A stretch of 64,000 nucleotides of DNA from Dethiosulfatarculus sandiegensis (GTDB lineage: Bacteria > Desulfobacterota > Desulfarculia > Desulfarculales > Desulfarculaceae): contig NZ_AZAC01000029.1 in assembly GCF_000931935.2 (NCBI RefSeq), forward strand, positions 85,429 through 149,428. The letters are read 5' to 3'. The notes under the pieces were generated by a model. The model was not told the origin of the DNA and did no database searches. It saw nothing but the letters and a program-made list of their open reading frames with translations. This document shows, one piece after another, positions 15,882-27,784 of the stretch (the first letter of the stretch is position 1; each line of letters begins with the position of its first letter). The translations under genes and the position numbers were made by a program.

Positions 15882-17856
15882 ATTGGCCCACCGGGGTGAA
15901 CTCGACCTGGTCGATCAGCTCGAGCGTCAGGGAGTCGACCACCTCCAGGTTAATATTTTTTCCGTTTACATGGAAAAAGGCCAGCGCTTTTCGGGGAGAA
16001 AAGGCCTTTAGGTAATCTGTGTTGGCCGGATAGTCAAGGTTCCAGGGGGCGTCGACCTTGGCGTAATAAGGAGCCCCCACCGTGCCTATGGTTATGTGCC
16101 AAAAGGATTTGGTGATTTTAAGGGGGTCTTTGGGCTGATACTTGGCCGGGTCGTAAAGGGGGATGCCTTCTTTAACCAAAAGCCTGGAGTAATTGTGCTC
16201 ATCTCCGCAGAGAACCCCCCTGAGCTTTTGGGCGGACATGAGGATTTTCAGGTACTGGTCCCTGCGCTCCAGGCAACCCGGTATTTTTTGTTTGGCATCC
16301 GGTTTAACCGAATTGAAGACCGGTTTGAATTTGTTGCTGCCGCCAAACCACATGCTCCTGGCCCCGCGCCCATGGCCTCCGTTGGGAAAAACAGGGGTGT
16401 GCTGGGTGATGAAGATATGGTCTATCTTGGGGTTTTTTTCCAGGTCGGCCAGGGTCTTGGCAAGCCAGGCAATCTGGTTGTCCAAAAGATAGCCCCACAG
16501 GTTTCCGCCCACGGTCTTGTCCTTGGGGAGGGAAGGACCCATCAGGTAATGGGTGTTAAGCACCACCATGGCCGTGTTGCCCCAGATATAGTAGAAAACG
16601 TTTCCCTTGTAAGTGGGGAAATCGCCGTCAGTATGGGGGTTGGGGTCATACCAGGCGCCGTCCTCGCTTATGGGGCCGTTTTCCGGCATGACAAATTCCG
16701 AGGCGAATATCGCCTCGGCCGATTGGTCGGCAAAGGGAAAGCGGTCGCAGGAAAGGCCGTATTCGCTGCCGTCGTCCCAAGCCCAGACCAGGGATTCATG
16801 GTTGCCCATGCCCACAAAAACCGGCATGCGGCTGGCCCAGGGCAGAATGGCCCTTTTAAAGGCCGTCATCTGCACCTTTTGATCATGGATATTGGCCTTG
16901 TAGCCGGTCATGGTGTCGCCTGTGAACTGTAAAAAGGCCGCGTTTTTAAAGCTGGCCAACACCATGGCCCTTCTAAGCACATAGGCGTTCACCCCGTTCA
17001 TGTTGCGTTCGCCCGAATTAATGGAATTGCGGCTGTCACTGCCAAAGCAAAAGGTAAAGGGTTTTTGAGAACCCTGGGCAGGGGCCGTGGCCAGGGAGTA
17101 GGTCTCAATATGCCCGCCCGCCGCCACCGTATAGGTGTAGGAGCGCCCCGGCTCAAGCATGTCTATGGGGATTTTGTGGGCAAAGGCCGGGTTGGGTGAA
17201 TCAAAGCCCCTTTTGTCCAGGATTATTTTCACCGGGGCCTTCCGGTTTAGTTTAAGGGCAATAACTGCCGAAGAATCGGTTACTTTTACGACAAAAGGCC
17301 CTTCCGCCACACTGACATCGACCTTAAAGGGTCCGTTGCCGGAAAAGGCGAATCTTCCTTCATAGAGGATGCGGCCCCTGCCGTCCGCCACTCGGTAGTA
17401 AATCATGCCCTTTTTTTGTTTTTCCCAACCAATAAAATCAAATTTCCCTTTAAGGTCATCCATGTCCAGGCGGGCAAAGCCATTTTTTATGGGGGTGTCA
17501 AAACGGTATTTAGGCAGGGGAAAACGCCCCTCGGCAGGCTGCCAAAGGGAATAGAAAAGCGTGCCCTGGTTAAGGTTGAGCCCGAATTCCCGGTCTGCGA
17601 AAAGAAAGTCAAAACCTTTTGCCGTGCCCTTGGGCGAGCCTTGCAGCATTGTTATGGTGTATTTCGGCCGCAGTGAGGAGGGCAGGGGGTGCAGGATTTT
17701 TTCACCCTTTTTGACCAGGGGAATGCCGTTTTGCACAAATATGTTCTTGTAGATTGCCGGGACTTGTCCCTGGTCCAGGGCCCGGGCGGGAGTAAGGGTC
17801 AAGAAGATGCCGAGTCCGGCGGCTAACAACACCCAGGCGAATCTTGAGGTTTTCAT
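15880..17856 (-). CDS. Secreted calcineurin-like metallophosphoesterase (purple acid phosphatase-like)
   Basis: Exported phosphoesterase of 658 aa with a dinuclear metal site. A signal peptide (about 1-27, ending TPARA) is followed by a long beta-rich N-terminal part (about 30-260), as in purple acid phosphatases that carry an Fn3-like domain. The catalytic domain shows FGSDSR (D274), LQFTGDTM, GMGNHES (N352, H353), ITQHTPVFPNGGHGRG and CGDEHNY (H554), covering the usual metal ligands. The start follows a GGAGG site. It faces the psd cassette and seems to be a single-gene unit. It probably releases phosphate from organic phosphates in the periplasm; the substrate is not clear from sequence. 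Confidence 0.87.
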   Translation of the reverse strand: MKTSRFAWVLLAAGLGIFLTLTPARALDQGQVPAIYKNIFVQNGIPLVKKGEKILHPLPSSLRPKYTITMLQGSPKGTAKGFDFLFADREFGLNLNQGTLFYSLWQPAEGRFPLPKYRFDTPIKNGFARLDMDDLKGKFDFIGWEKQKKGMIYYRVADGRGRILYEGRFAFSGNGPFKVDVSVAEGPFVVKVTDSSAVIALKLNRKAPVKIILDKRGFDSPNPAFAHKIPIDMLEPGRSYTYTVAAGGHIETYSLATAPAQGSQKPFTFCFGSDSRNSINSGERNMNGVNAYVLRRAMVLASFKNAAFLQFTGDTMTGYKANIHDQKVQMTAFKRAILPWASRMPVFVGMGNHESLVWAWDDGSEYGLSCDRFPFADQSAEAIFASEFVMPENGPISEDGAWYDPNPHTDGDFPTYKGNVFYYIWGNTAMVVLNTHYLMGPSLPKDKTVGGNLWGYLLDNQIAWLAKTLADLEKNPKIDHIFITQHTPVFPNGGHGRGARSMWFGGSNKFKPVFNSVKPDAKQKIPGCLERRDQYLKILMSAQKLRGVLCGDEHNYSRLLVKEGIPLYDPAKYQPKDPLKITKSFWHITIGTVGAPYYAKVDAPWNLDYPANTDYLKAFSPRKALAFFHVNGKNINLEVVDSLTLELIDQVEFTPVGQ

Positions 17857-18097
17857 TGGTTTGCCTCCAGTCCGGAAAAAACTTGGCCCCGGCAGGCAAT
17901 TATCTGCCAGGGGGCGTTCTCAAAGAGGGTTAGGCATAGGGCGAAGATGAGGACGGTATTTAGCTTTTGAACAGGAATATGAAGTAATTGCCTTGTGATT
18001 ACGTTAGACGCTCGTAAAAAGGGTGGCAAGAAAAAAGAAGCAGTAGAAAGGTGAACAAGGCCTTTTAGGTCTTTAAATTAAATACGAATGGCTGATT

Positions 18098-18121
18098 CCG
18101 CCCCGGCGGGGACCGGGGCGG
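18098..18121. repeat. GC-rich hairpin after the chemoreceptor gene
   Basis: CCGCCCCGG (18098-18106) pairs with CCGGGGCGG (18113-18121), 10 bp past the chemoreceptor stop. Neither side has a proper T-run, so it is at best a weak or factor-assisted terminator. Confidence 0.5.
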
Positions 18122-18130
18122 TTGCTATTT

Positions 18131-20932
18131 CTAGGAGGCCTTGCGGGTGAGCTCCAACTCCACCGGATCTTCATAGGGGAGTTCCTTGTTAGGTAAACTG
18201 AGCAAAACAACCTCTTTTTTGGGTGGCGTTTTTGTGCCGGTGACGGCTTTTGTGTGCCTCTCACTCAAAAGGGTCTGAAGCCGGGCGATTATCTCATCCG
18301 AGCCGACAACCTGTTGGTCAAGCTCTCCGGCAGTCTCAGAGATGTTGATTGCATTTTCAGTGCTTTCCCGGACCAGGAGGTCCAGTTCGGCTACAGTTTG
18401 ATTAAGGCTTTTCAAGTCTTCAGCCTGGGTCAGCCCCGCCTGGGCCGCCAGGCTGACCAGCTGCGCCGCCTTTTGCGAAGAAAAATCCACCTTACTAATA
18501 TTTTCCTTGGTCAGCTTTACAAAATGATCGCTGTTTTGAATCCTTTCCACTGTGATGCCAACCAACTCCTGAGTCTTGCCAGCTGCGCTGGCGGTCTTTT
18601 GGGCCAGTCTGCGCACCTCGTCGGCAACCACTGCGAAACCCGCTCCGGCCGAGCCCGCCCTGGCCGCCTCCACCGCGGCGTTTAGGGCCAGGATATTGGT
18701 TTGAAAAGCTATCTCATCAATGGATTTCACGATGTTTTGAATTTCGCCTCCCACCTGGGTCATCTCCGCCATGGCTCGGGCCATCTTTTCCATGGCCTGA
18801 TCAGCGGATTGAATCTGGCTGCGGGAGTCGTTCATAAGCGAGTCGGCCTTGGTCAGATTTTGAGCCGAGTCTTTGGTCCTTTGGGTCATTTCTTCCAGGC
18901 CCTCTGAACTATGCCGCAGGGATTCCGCTTGCGTTTTTGCGTTTTCAGCCATCTCCCGTGAAGAAAGGAGCATCTTGGAAGATATTCCCCCCAGTTCACG
19001 CGACCCAAGGGCCAGGCGTTTAACCACCTTTTGAATGGGCTTGGTCACCGATCCGGTGAGGAAACGGCCTCCGGCCAGGGCGCTTGCGATTACAAAGCAT
19101 AAGACCAAAAGGATAGTCACGATAACCGTGTTGGTGAGGTCGTCGACCGCGGCCAGGGCCTGTTTGCGTGGGATTTCAGCCACAATGGCCCAGTTGGCCT
19201 GTCCTATTTTGACCGGGGCAAAAGCGGTTAAAAATGCCCGGTTGTTTTGGTTAATGGTTTTTTCGCCGGTGAGCCCTTGACTAGCCTTCCTTAGCGGGGA
19301 GTAATCCTTGAGGTCAGAGTCCCGGCCCATATCGCTGCGGGGTTTGAAATCGCTTCCCGCTAAAAAGACCCTACCTTTGTTGCCGAGTTTCTGGTCATGG
19401 GCCAAAAGGGCGTTAAGGGGCTTTTGGGCAAGTTTCAACACCGCCACCAGTTCCAGGCTCCGGCCGGTCATTACAGGCGCCGACAAAAAGGCCCTTGGTT
19501 TGCCATCCTGAGGAGGATAGGGGCTGAAATCCGTGAAAACTTCGCTTTTCGCATCCCTGGCCCGGGAAAAGGCCTTATTGAGGCCGCTTTGGGCCAGATC
19601 GCCGGTAAAGACATCTTGGTCCAGGTCCGAGCCTCGGGCGGCTGTGTAAAAAATGTGGCCTTCGGGTGAGAGCAGTAAAATATCCTCGCATTGGATGCGG
19701 CTGCAAAAGGTTTGAAAATAGTCCCTTTTGTCTGCGTTTGTTTTGGGGACAATAGCCTCGCCCAATTCTATGCTGGAGACAAGCCCCCAGTTGAGTCCCG
19801 GAAGTATAAGCGGGTCCCAGGCCACCAGCCTCAGTTTGCCGTCATCTCCCGTGAACATGCCGAGCCCCTTTTTGCCTTTTAACACCTGGGCGAGATAAGC
19901 GGGCATTTTGGAAAAAGTGGCTGCGGCCGGGACAATTCCGGGCAAGGTTGCTTTAGTTGGGGAAGAGCCGGACTTGCCGGAAGCGGAATCCGGCGGCTTG
20001 GTTTGTCCAGGTGTTTTTGAGGCCTCGGCCTCAGCCAAAGAGGAGCGCAGGCTGATTTGCCCCGCTTTTTTACCCACAATGTAAGTAAGCCCGCTTTTGC
20101 CCATGCCCTGGCGGCGGGCAACTGTCCGGTTCAGTTTTTCAAGACCCAGCTGTACTGCCACCACTGCCTTGAGACGGCCAAAATAATCCCTGACCGGCGC
20201 GCCGACAAAGGCAGCCTGAATTCCTTTTTTGGGTGTATAGGAGCTGAAATCCTCCACAGACAGGGATTTTGTTTTAACCACCCGTTTCCAGAGCCTGGTA
20301 AGGCCGGTGTCTTTGAATCTTCCCTTGCCCAAAAAGGCCCCCAGGTCCAAGGCCTTGGCCTGGCTGAACATAACCAGCCCCGATTCCGCGTCAATGATGT
20401 AAATATCCGGGTAATCCTTATCTTTGGCGAATTTGTCAAAAAAAGGCGCCAGGAATTTATGCAGGTCCTGATAACCCGGGTCTTTGACAGTAAAGGAATC
20501 GTCAAAGGAATTTAAGTTTTCATTGTCTTCGTTATAGGCCTCTTCAAAAGTGAGCACCTTGACATAGGCCTGCAAAGCATCCTGCCCGGCAGCCAGGGCT
20601 TTTACATCGGAAACGATGTTTTGAAAAAGTTGTTCAATATCCGCTTTTTTCAGCTCCTGGGCTACATTCAGTTTGGCAAAGGCCTTTTTTCTAAGCACGC
20701 CCACCATCTCAACCAGGGAGGATAGATTCTGTTCCTTTTCTTGAAAATAGTTTTCCACCTGGCGCTTTTTGGCGTCCCTCACACTGGTGAGGTGGTTGCG
20801 GCTGTTCTTTATCAGGGCTTCTGTGGATTGTTGCAATGAAAAATGGGCCATGATTCCCAGAGGTAAAAGCCCCACCAATAGAAAACACAAGATAAGTTTG
20901 CTGCGCAGGTTTATGGATTTGAAGTTTTTCAT
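18131..20932 (-). CDS. Methyl-accepting chemotaxis protein with a duplicated Cache-type sensor
   Basis: Inner-membrane chemoreceptor of 933 aa. Membrane span one is about 12-34 and span two about 602-624, leaving a periplasmic region of roughly 565 residues, about twice the common size. This region is internally repeated: residues 205-270 ([11 protein letters not shown] to LGLEKLN) resemble 450-507 ([11 protein letters not shown] to LAQKPLN), and [21 protein letters not shown] resembles [21 protein letters not shown]. The two units are joined by a Ser/Thr/Pro-rich linker (300-335). The cytoplasmic signalling tip is complete ([20 protein letters not shown]). There is no CheR-docking pentapeptide at the C-terminus; the tail is a charged extension. 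Two ligand pockets may be stacked in one receptor. Confidence 0.9.
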   Translation of the reverse strand: MKNFKSINLRSKLILCFLLVGLLPLGIMAHFSLQQSTEALIKNSRNHLTSVRDAKKRQVENYFQEKEQNLSSLVEMVGVLRKKAFAKLNVAQELKKADIEQLFQNIVSDVKALAAGQDALQAYVKVLTFEEAYNEDNENLNSFDDSFTVKDPGYQDLHKFLAPFFDKFAKDKDYPDIYIIDAESGLVMFSQAKALDLGAFLGKGRFKDTGLTRLWKRVVKTKSLSVEDFSSYTPKKGIQAAFVGAPVRDYFGRLKAVVAVQLGLEKLNRTVARRQGMGKSGLTYIVGKKAGQISLRSSLAEAEASKTPGQTKPPDSASGKSGSSPTKATLPGIVPAAATFSKMPAYLAQVLKGKKGLGMFTGDDGKLRLVAWDPLILPGLNWGLVSSIELGEAIVPKTNADKRDYFQTFCSRIQCEDILLLSPEGHIFYTAARGSDLDQDVFTGDLAQSGLNKAFSRARDAKSEVFTDFSPYPPQDGKPRAFLSAPVMTGRSLELVAVLKLAQKPLNALLAHDQKLGNKGRVFLAGSDFKPRSDMGRDSDLKDYSPLRKASQGLTGEKTINQNNRAFLTAFAPVKIGQANWAIVAEIPRKQALAAVDDLTNTVIVTILLVLCFVIASALAGGRFLTGSVTKPIQKVVKRLALGSRELGGISSKMLLSSREMAENAKTQAESLRHSSEGLEEMTQRTKDSAQNLTKADSLMNDSRSQIQSADQAMEKMARAMAEMTQVGGEIQNIVKSIDEIAFQTNILALNAAVEAARAGSAGAGFAVVADEVRRLAQKTASAAGKTQELVGITVERIQNSDHFVKLTKENISKVDFSSQKAAQLVSLAAQAGLTQAEDLKSLNQTVAELDLLVRESTENAINISETAGELDQQVVGSDEIIARLQTLLSERHTKAVTGTKTPPKKEVVLLSLPNKELPYEDPVELELTRKAS

Positions 20933-21607
20933 AAACAGTACCTCGGCTTAGTGTCCCTGTTCAGGGGGCGATCATGTTAAGGGCGTTTTTGTGATCAGGT
21001 AGTGGGCAGTTTATCGGGCAGAGGCAGCTTTTTTGAGGGGCTTGTGTGACGGTTTGGTTAAGGTTGATTTTTAAAAATACCAACTATTATAGGGCGTTTG
21101 CTGCGTTAACCGGGAGCCATGGTCTTTATGGATGGAAACCGGGTTGAGCATCACCTTTGGATCAAGCTTTTAGAACTAGGAGCTAACTTGAGTTTTGGGA
21201 ATTTTTATGACCATAATTGACCTGCCGGTGTGGATTATTGCCTTGTCTTAGTTTTGCTTTTCTTGGTTTTTTGATAGTTACGTGGAGTTTTTCCTCCTGT
21301 CGGGCCAGAGTCCTTATCTTGAATTCCCTTAAATAAAGAGCTGCTTTACCGGGAAAAACCTGTTTCAGACAGAGAATTAAAAAAGCTATGACAGTAATTA
21401 ATACTTTATTAATCCCATTGGAAAATGGAAAATATGCCATAAGCTGGGAAAATACGTTTAGCGCTTTTTAGTGTTCTCCTTGCTATTGCCTTTAACCAGG
21501 GCTCCTTTTTGCATCAGGAGTGGATTGTTAATCCATGGCCCCTGCTCTGATGCCAGGCGCCCGGCTTAAAAAAGCAACATGGATTCTTTTGGGTAAAGGA
21601 CAGTTGT
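20933..21607. other. Divergent intergenic region between chemoreceptor and hybrid kinase
   Basis: Contains the possible sigma-28-like site. An 85-codon minus-strand frame (21183-21440) has no ribosome site and unusual composition, and I do not call it a gene. Nothing else is clear. Confidence 0.45.
21010..21037 (-). promoter_or_regulatory. Possible sigma-28-like promoter of the chemoreceptor
   Basis: On the minus strand GCCCGATAAA (complement of 21010-21019) resembles the sigma-28 -10 element GCCGATAA, with CAAA about 13 bases upstream. It lies about 80 bp before the chemoreceptor start. The spacing and -35 element are imperfect, so this is a suggestion only. Confidence 0.28.
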
Positions 21608-24600
21608 TTGTTGAAAAAGCAGGGACAAAATCTGACAAGCCGGATAATGGTTCCCCTTATTTTGGGCGTGGGACTGGGGCTGGTTGTTGCGGCATGGGGA
21701 GCGCTTTGGCTTCAGCAGCGGGATATCAACGGCATGATCGCTGTCAGGCTGGCCGGAGCCGAGCGGATTCTGGGCACAATGCTTAATAATCAGGCAGGCG
21801 TCATGAGCGCTGTCTTGGGTCGGCTTGTAGATGATTCCTCAATGCAAAAGGCCCTTTCAGGCAAAGACCGTGAGGCTCTTCGTCAAGCTGCAAAACCTCT
21901 TTTTACGGAAATTGAAAAGAGATATTCCATTTCCCGCCTTAGTTTTTACAAGCCGGACCAAACCTGTTTGCTGGCCTTGTCCGATGCCCGAATTGAGGGG
22001 CTTAAGTGCGAGGGCCAGGTTCTCAAAAAGGCTGCCAAGACCTTGAGAATTACCTGGGGGGTGGAGCTGAATGAAGGGGAAAAACCTTACTTAAGCCTGG
22101 TTTATCCCTGGATTGTAAAGCAGAAAATCATTGGCTTTGCCTCCCTGGGTATGAACCTTAGCCATATCACTGGAATTATTCGTGACAACCTCGGCCTTGA
22201 TCTGGTTCCGTTGCTGTATAAAAAATTTTTAGACCGAAAAGATTGGGGGAAAGGCCAAACCAGAGGCAACTGGAATGACTTCAAGGCCCTGGTTCCCCTG
22301 GATGACACCTGGAAACTGCCGCCTGCCTTATTTGATTACCTGAGTGAGTTGGGAGATAAGGTCCCTACGGGCGTGACTGGAATAATGTCCGGTGATCGGG
22401 ACCTGCGGGGCGGGTTTGTGGGGGTGCGGGACTTTGAGAATAAAAAGATCGGCGAACTTTTTTTGCTCTATGACGTTACGGCTCAAAGCAATGCCTTGCG
22501 GCAACTTTGGGCCGGTCTGGGGGGAATAAGCGTTTTTTTAGCCGCCTTTTTATTGTTTTTGTTTCGCAGCTATCTCAGAAGGGTGGAGAAAAACCTGGAT
22601 CGGACCCGACAGGCCCTGGTCAAGGAAGAGGTTCAGCGCAGGCGGATTCAACAATCCCTGAAATATGAGGAACAGCGCTTTTTGGATATTGCCGCCGTGA
22701 CCGGCGAATGGGTCTGGGAGGTGGATGAAAAGGGCCTATTCACCTACGTCAGCCGTCGGGTGGAGGAGGTTTTAGGTTATAAGCCTTCTGAGATGCTCGG
22801 CAGGCATTTCAGTGAATTATTTATTGATTCGGAAAGGGAGCGTCTTTTCCCGCTTATTGATGAATTGTTCGAGGAGAAAAGGTCCTTAATCAATCTGATC
22901 AACCGGAATCAGCATAAGAACGGTGAAGAAGTCATCATAGAGACCAGCGGTGTGCCGGTTCTGGACTCCCGCGGGGATCTTCTAGGCTATCGGGGCACGG
23001 ACCGGAATGTAACTGAACGTGAAAAGCGCAAGGCGGCCTTGGGCAGGGCCTTGGGACAATTGCAGAGTATTTTGGCCAGCGCCACCCAGATGGCCATAAT
23101 CGGCATGGATCTGACCGGCCTCATCACGGTCTTTAACACGGGTGCCGAGCGTATCCTGGGTTATTCAGCCGAGGAGATGATCGGCCGGACCACTCCTGAA
23201 ATTTTGTTTTTACCGTCCGAACTCAAGGCCGGGGCAGGTCAATCGAGCCAAACAGCGGATGGTGAACATCAGGGGTTTGACGATCTGCTCAAGGCTACTT
23301 TGAAAAGCGGCTATGAACAAGGGGAATGGACCCTGGTCCGCAAAAACAAAGAGACCCTTATCGCGGACGTCATTTTGACTCCTCAATACACCGAAAACGG
23401 GGGCCTGACAGGATATCTGGCAGTGGCCCTGGATATCACAGTCAAAAAACGCATGGCCCAACATTTAACCCGGCTTAATCTTTTGAAAGAAAAGCTGCTG
23501 GCTCCAGGTGACTTGGAGCAGAAACTGAATTTGATGGGCCAGAGCATGGTCAGGATGTTCGATGCCCATTGGGGCGGGATATGGGTCATGTACTCCAATG
23601 ATCCGGATGAACAGGATCGTGAACAATCCTGGCAGCAAAGAATGGATGAAACCGGCCAATCCTTACGTTTGGCGGCAGGAGCCGGACCAGGCTCTGAATT
23701 CTGGAATAAAAAATGCGAAAAAATGCCTCTTCCAGATTACCTGATTGGCCGAATGACTAAAGGCGGTGAGGATTTGTTTGTCACTAACAACCCTTGGCCC
23801 CTCCCTGAAATGGAAGATCTGAAATGGATGGAGCAGGAGGGAATCAGCTCACTTGCCGCCCTGCGCCTGGTGAATCTTGCCAATCAAACCATAGGCGTGA
23901 TGGCCTTTTTCACCAAGATGCCCATAGCTGACGAAGATAAAGCCTTTTTTGAAAATATGGGGGCCACCGCCAGTCAGGTTATCCGGACCGCTCGGGCGGA
24001 AGAGGCAAGGGCGGAATTTGAGGCAAGATACCGCCGTATTTTTGAAAACATAAGCGATGTTGTCTATACCCTGGATCATGAGAGGCGTTTTCTCACCATA
24101 AATCCCGCGGTAAAGAAGTGCCTGGGGTATACCCCAAGCGAAATGCTGGACCGCAAATTGGAAGAATTCATGCTGCCCAGATACAGGCTGGCATTTTTGG
24201 ATAAATATCAAAATGAAATTGAGGAAAAAGGTTTTTCCGCCGGGGTGGGGGCCTTTGTCTCCAAATCCGGGGAGACCCATTACATTGAATTTAAAAACAG
24301 CCTGACTGAGAGATCCGGGGAACAGGGGCACATCACCGGCTCCGGCCGGGATATAACCGAAAAAATGCAGGCCGAGATACAACTCAAGGAAGCCAAGCTG
24401 GCGGCGGAAGCGGCGAATCAGGCCAAAAGTGACTTTTTGGCCAATATGAGCCACGAAATACGCACCCCGTTAAACGGCGTTTTGGGCATGGCCAGTCTAT
24501 TGGCCGGGACAAAGCTGGATTCCGAACAAAGGGATTATATTGAAACCATCTGCTCCAGCGCAGACGCCCTGCTGGTCATTATCAACGATATTCTTGATTT

Positions 24601-26386
24601 TTCCAAAATAGAGGCGGGCAAGCTTGATATTGAGGCCAGGGATTTTGATCTGAACGCTCTCCTGGAAGAACTGGGTGATTTCATGGGGGTGAGGGCCCAG
24701 GAAAAGGAAGTTGAGTTTATCTGCCATCTGGCCCCCAAAGCCCCCTCCCTGGTAAGGGGAGACCCGGGCCGCCTGCGTCAGATTCTGATCAACCTTTTGG
24801 GCAATGCGGTCAAGTTTACAAATAAGGGCGAGGTGTGCCTGGAAGTTTCGACCCTGAAGCAAGATCAAAATGGGGCTGAGTTCTTATTTGAGGTGAGGGA
24901 CACCGGCCTGGGTATGGATGACAATGAACTGGCCGAAGCCTTTCAGGCCTTTACCCAGGCTGATTCATCCTTTACCAGGCAGTACGGCGGCACTGGCCTG
25001 GGGCTGGCCATCTCCCAAAGGCTGGCTGATCTTATGGACGGCAGCTTGGGCGCTGAAAGTAAAAAGGGAGAAGGCTCCACCTTTTGGCTAAGGCTTTTTC
25101 TGGAAAAACAACCCATGACCCCTAAAGGCCGGGGGGAGCCGGCGCCGGACCTTGCCGGGCAAAGAATAATGGTGATCATTCAAAACCGGACCGCAAGTCA
25201 ACTTCTCAAAGAGACGCTTTCCTTTTGGGGGGGGAGGGTTGATTTGTTGAGCCAGGCGGAAAGCGCTTTGAGCCGGCTGCAAAAGGCGGCCACCAGCGAA
25301 GATCCTTACCATTTGGTCCTGGCTGACGCCTCTGCTCCGGCAGTCGATGGGGTCAAGTTGGCTGAGAAAATAGAGCAAGATAAGGTTCTTGCCCAAACAC
25401 CGGTGATTTTGCTCAGCCTTTTGACCGGAGACAAAAACGGGTGGCAAAAAAAGCATGCCAATGTGGCCGCTGTATTGACCAAGCCTCTTAAAAGAAGCAA
25501 GTTGGCTGGCGCCCTTAAATACCTGCCCCTTAAACCGCAGGCAACAGGCATAAAGACCCAAAGGCGCATTCTTACCAGATACAGCCTGGAGAACCTGAAA
25601 AAACAGGGGCTTAACGCCCTGGTGGTGGAAGATAACCTGGTTAATCAAAAGGTTGCCACCACTTTTTTATCCAAATTGGGTTTTAAAACCAAGGTGGCGG
25701 GAAACGGTCAAGAGGCCGTGGAAATTCTGGCTGAGGAAACCTTTGATATTGTTTTCATGGATATCCAGATGCCGGTAATGGATGGTTTCAGAGCCACCCG
25801 GCATATTCGGGATCCCAACTCACCGGTCCTGGAACATGAAGTGCCGATAATCGCCATGACGGCTCATGCCATGAAAGGCGACCGCAAGCGCTGCCTGGAT
25901 CAGGGAATGGATGCCTATGTGGCAAAGCCCATAGATATGAATTCCCTGGCCGAAGTCATTGAGCAGGTGACCATGTCCTCCGGCCCGGAACCCCCTGATT
26001 CGGTGCAAAAGGCTTTTCAAAAAGTGCGTCCCAGCTTCGGGGCCCGGAATCTGGATCTGGAGCTTTTGCTCAACAGGCATGGCGACACTTTTCATTCTTT
26101 AGTGGGAGGTTTTGTCGAGAATTCCCAAAACCAGGTTTCTGGCATGGAAAAGGCGCTTAATAAAGGAGACGCCAAGGACCTGGCCCGACGCGCGCAGGTT
26201 CTTAAGGGCATGATCGCCAACTTTGCCCTGGGTGGAGCCCATAACGTAGCCGAGGAGATGGAAAACCTGGCCCGGAGCGGGGAGCTGGACCAGGCGGCTT
26301 TTTTGCTGGACGAACTGAAGCACAAAGTGGGTGAACTGGCGGAGCGGCTGATCGCCATAACCAGCCGGGAATCAGACCCTGACTAA
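21608..26386 (+). CDS. Hybrid sensor histidine kinase with PAS, GAF, two receivers and a degenerate Hpt
   Basis: Membrane-bound hybrid kinase of 1592 aa. Layout: membrane span (about 14-36), periplasmic sensor (40-295), span (about 298-320), PAS (350-470), PAS (480-610), GAF (620-800), PAS (810-930), HisKA with phospho-acceptor H949 in [10 protein letters not shown], HATPase (about 1050-1170), receiver 1 (1185-1300), receiver 2 (1335-1455) and a C-terminal Hpt-like domain (1480-1580). Receiver 2 is intact (VVEDN, D1385, AKP). Receiver 1 keeps D1240 but lacks the acidic pair (IIQN). In the Hpt domain the expected H-x-LKG reads QVLKG, with Q1530 in place of the histidine. Start is a TTG seven bases after AAAGGA; no in-frame ATG is upstream without a stop. 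A porin-like gene follows. Confidence 0.92.
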   Translation: MLKKQGQNLTSRIMVPLILGVGLGLVVAAWGALWLQQRDINGMIAVRLAGAERILGTMLNNQAGVMSAVLGRLVDDSSMQKALSGKDREALRQAAKPLFTEIEKRYSISRLSFYKPDQTCLLALSDARIEGLKCEGQVLKKAAKTLRITWGVELNEGEKPYLSLVYPWIVKQKIIGFASLGMNLSHITGIIRDNLGLDLVPLLYKKFLDRKDWGKGQTRGNWNDFKALVPLDDTWKLPPALFDYLSELGDKVPTGVTGIMSGDRDLRGGFVGVRDFENKKIGELFLLYDVTAQSNALRQLWAGLGGISVFLAAFLLFLFRSYLRRVEKNLDRTRQALVKEEVQRRRIQQSLKYEEQRFLDIAAVTGEWVWEVDEKGLFTYVSRRVEEVLGYKPSEMLGRHFSELFIDSERERLFPLIDELFEEKRSLINLINRNQHKNGEEVIIETSGVPVLDSRGDLLGYRGTDRNVTEREKRKAALGRALGQLQSILASATQMAIIGMDLTGLITVFNTGAERILGYSAEEMIGRTTPEILFLPSELKAGAGQSSQTADGEHQGFDDLLKATLKSGYEQGEWTLVRKNKETLIADVILTPQYTENGGLTGYLAVALDITVKKRMAQHLTRLNLLKEKLLAPGDLEQKLNLMGQSMVRMFDAHWGGIWVMYSNDPDEQDREQSWQQRMDETGQSLRLAAGAGPGSEFWNKKCEKMPLPDYLIGRMTKGGEDLFVTNNPWPLPEMEDLKWMEQEGISSLAALRLVNLANQTIGVMAFFTKMPIADEDKAFFENMGATASQVIRTARAEEARAEFEARYRRIFENISDVVYTLDHERRFLTINPAVKKCLGYTPSEMLDRKLEEFMLPRYRLAFLDKYQNEIEEKGFSAGVGAFVSKSGETHYIEFKNSLTERSGEQGHITGSGRDITEKMQAEIQLKEAKLAAEAANQAKSDFLANMSHEIRTPLNGVLGMASLLAGTKLDSEQRDYIETICSSADALLVIINDILDFSKIEAGKLDIEARDFDLNALLEELGDFMGVRAQEKEVEFICHLAPKAPSLVRGDPGRLRQILINLLGNAVKFTNKGEVCLEVSTLKQDQNGAEFLFEVRDTGLGMDDNELAEAFQAFTQADSSFTRQYGGTGLGLAISQRLADLMDGSLGAESKKGEGSTFWLRLFLEKQPMTPKGRGEPAPDLAGQRIMVIIQNRTASQLLKETLSFWGGRVDLLSQAESALSRLQKAATSEDPYHLVLADASAPAVDGVKLAEKIEQDKVLAQTPVILLSLLTGDKNGWQKKHANVAAVLTKPLKRSKLAGALKYLPLKPQATGIKTQRRILTRYSLENLKKQGLNALVVEDNLVNQKVATTFLSKLGFKTKVAGNGQEAVEILAEETFDIVFMDIQMPVMDGFRATRHIRDPNSPVLEHEVPIIAMTAHAMKGDRKRCLDQGMDAYVAKPIDMNSLAEVIEQVTMSSGPEPPDSVQKAFQKVRPSFGARNLDLELLLNRHGDTFHSLVGGFVENSQNQVSGMEKALNKGDAKDLARRAQVLKGMIANFALGGAHNVAEEMENLARSGELDQAAFLLDELKHKVGELAERLIAITSRESDPD

Positions 26387-26516
26387 CAGCTGGTGATTGT
26401 AAAGACTCCTTGAACCCTGCCGCCTTTAAAAAACTGTCTGTTTTTGTGCTTAAGCGACCTGTAAACAGGATCAACCCCGGATTTATAATACGCTGTTTCC
26501 GAAAGGAGAAAAAAAG

Positions 26517-27635
26517 GTGCTAAAACGGTTTTTGCTTTTTAGCTGTGCGGTTGTTTTGGGGCTTGGTTTTCCTGTTCTTTCCTCGGTCATGGCGGCTGAA
26601 TCACCTGCCCCGGCCATTGTTTTGGGAGCCAGGGTGCAGCAACATCTGGCCTGGCTTGAGCAATCCAAGGAACTCACCCTTAATCAAAATGATGACATAA
26701 GTGGATCTCAGACGGGCCTTATGAGCAACAGTTACTTCAGGGCCAAGTTCACCAGCGCCGATAAAAAGGTGGGAGCCCATGTGGAGATAGGGCTTAAGTC
26801 AACAGTGGGCTATCGCCATGTATACGGATGGTGGAAAGATGGTCCTTTTAAGTTGCTGGCGGGAAATACAGACAACTGGCATGGCGCGGCCTATTGGAAT
26901 AACCAGAAAATGGGGGTTTCTTCGTCTTGGGACCTCAAGGGGTGGGGAAAATTGTGGGCCCCGCGCAGAAGCCAGGTTCAGATTAACTGGAATCAGGAAA
27001 ACTGGGGTGTGCAGTTTGCCCTGGAACAGGCGGCAGGCCTTGGGGCCCCTGCTGGAGTTGATGTTTATCAGCCTTTTCCCAGGGCTTCTTTCTCAGTTCA
27101 ATTCAACACAAAACATTTCTCCACCACCCCCTCTTTGGCCTTTGTGCGTTACGACCTGGAGGGCATGCCCCCTTCCGGTGATGACTCCCTGGATGTCTGG
27201 GCAGTTATCCTGCCCCTTAAATTCAGCTTTGAAAGTTGGGAGGTTATAGGGGAGTTGCATCATGGGCAGAACGTGGGCCTGGGCTATTCGGGCTATCCTT
27301 CCCTGGCCGGGCCGGTTTTGCTGTCAACTTCCAAATATGAAGACACCACGGTGACAGGCGGTTATCTGGACTTGGCCTATAAACTGAAGTCATTGACCCT
27401 TGCCCTTGGCCTGGGGTTTGAAACCTTTGAAAACGATGCCTGGAAAAACCGCCTGGGTTATTCAGACGACACAAATACCAGGAAAGTTGTTTACCTGGCT
27501 TTTCCCTATAAACTGCATCGCTATCTCACCCTGCATCCTGAAATTGATTTTCTGGACCATGGTGACAACCCGGTGGATGGCGGGGATCTGGGCACCGAGA
27601 TTATGGCCGGTATTCTGTTCAGGTTTGTTTTTTAA
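26517..27635 (+). CDS. Outer-membrane beta-barrel (porin-like) protein
   Basis: A signal peptide (about 1-26, ending SVMAA) leads a mature chain of about 346 residues built of alternating polar and aromatic strands and ending in phenylalanine (ILFRFVF), the classic signal for outer-membrane barrel assembly. No specific porin family is recognised. GTG start at 26517 follows GGAG with proper spacing. It begins 130 bp after the hybrid kinase, so the kinase may control or be co-transcribed with it, but no shared promoter evidence is available. A strong hairpin follows at 27728. Confidence 0.75.
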   Translation: MLKRFLLFSCAVVLGLGFPVLSSVMAAESPAPAIVLGARVQQHLAWLEQSKELTLNQNDDISGSQTGLMSNSYFRAKFTSADKKVGAHVEIGLKSTVGYRHVYGWWKDGPFKLLAGNTDNWHGAAYWNNQKMGVSSSWDLKGWGKLWAPRRSQVQINWNQENWGVQFALEQAAGLGAPAGVDVYQPFPRASFSVQFNTKHFSTTPSLAFVRYDLEGMPPSGDDSLDVWAVILPLKFSFESWEVIGELHHGQNVGLGYSGYPSLAGPVLLSTSKYEDTTVTGGYLDLAYKLKSLTLALGLGFETFENDAWKNRLGYSDDTNTRKVVYLAFPYKLHRYLTLHPEIDFLDHGDNPVDGGDLGTEIMAGILFRFVF

Positions 27636-27727
27636 GGCGAATACCTTGCGGGGGGTAACGGGGAATACAGGTTAAGGTACTTTAGTTTGTCGTTTTTTCA
27701 GTAAAATTCGGAAGGATTTTTGGTTAA

Positions 27728-27758
27728 GCCCGGGCGGCCCTTAGAAGGCCGCCCGGGC
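27728..27758. terminator. Shared hairpin between convergent porin and ald genes
   Basis: GCCCGGGCGGCC (27728-27739) pairs perfectly with GGCCGCCCGGGC (27747-27758). T-runs are short on both sides, but the stem is very stable and lies between two converging genes, so it probably stops both transcripts. Confidence 0.75.
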
Positions 27759-27784
27759 TTCAATCGGTATGGGACTTATTTTTT

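Noticed and set aside
16096..16932. 278-codon frame opposite the metallophosphoesterase
   Set aside because: No ribosome site; the minus-strand gene has full catalytic motifs.
21183..21440. 85-codon minus-strand frame in the chemoreceptor/kinase gap
   Set aside because: No ribosome site and no recognisable domain.
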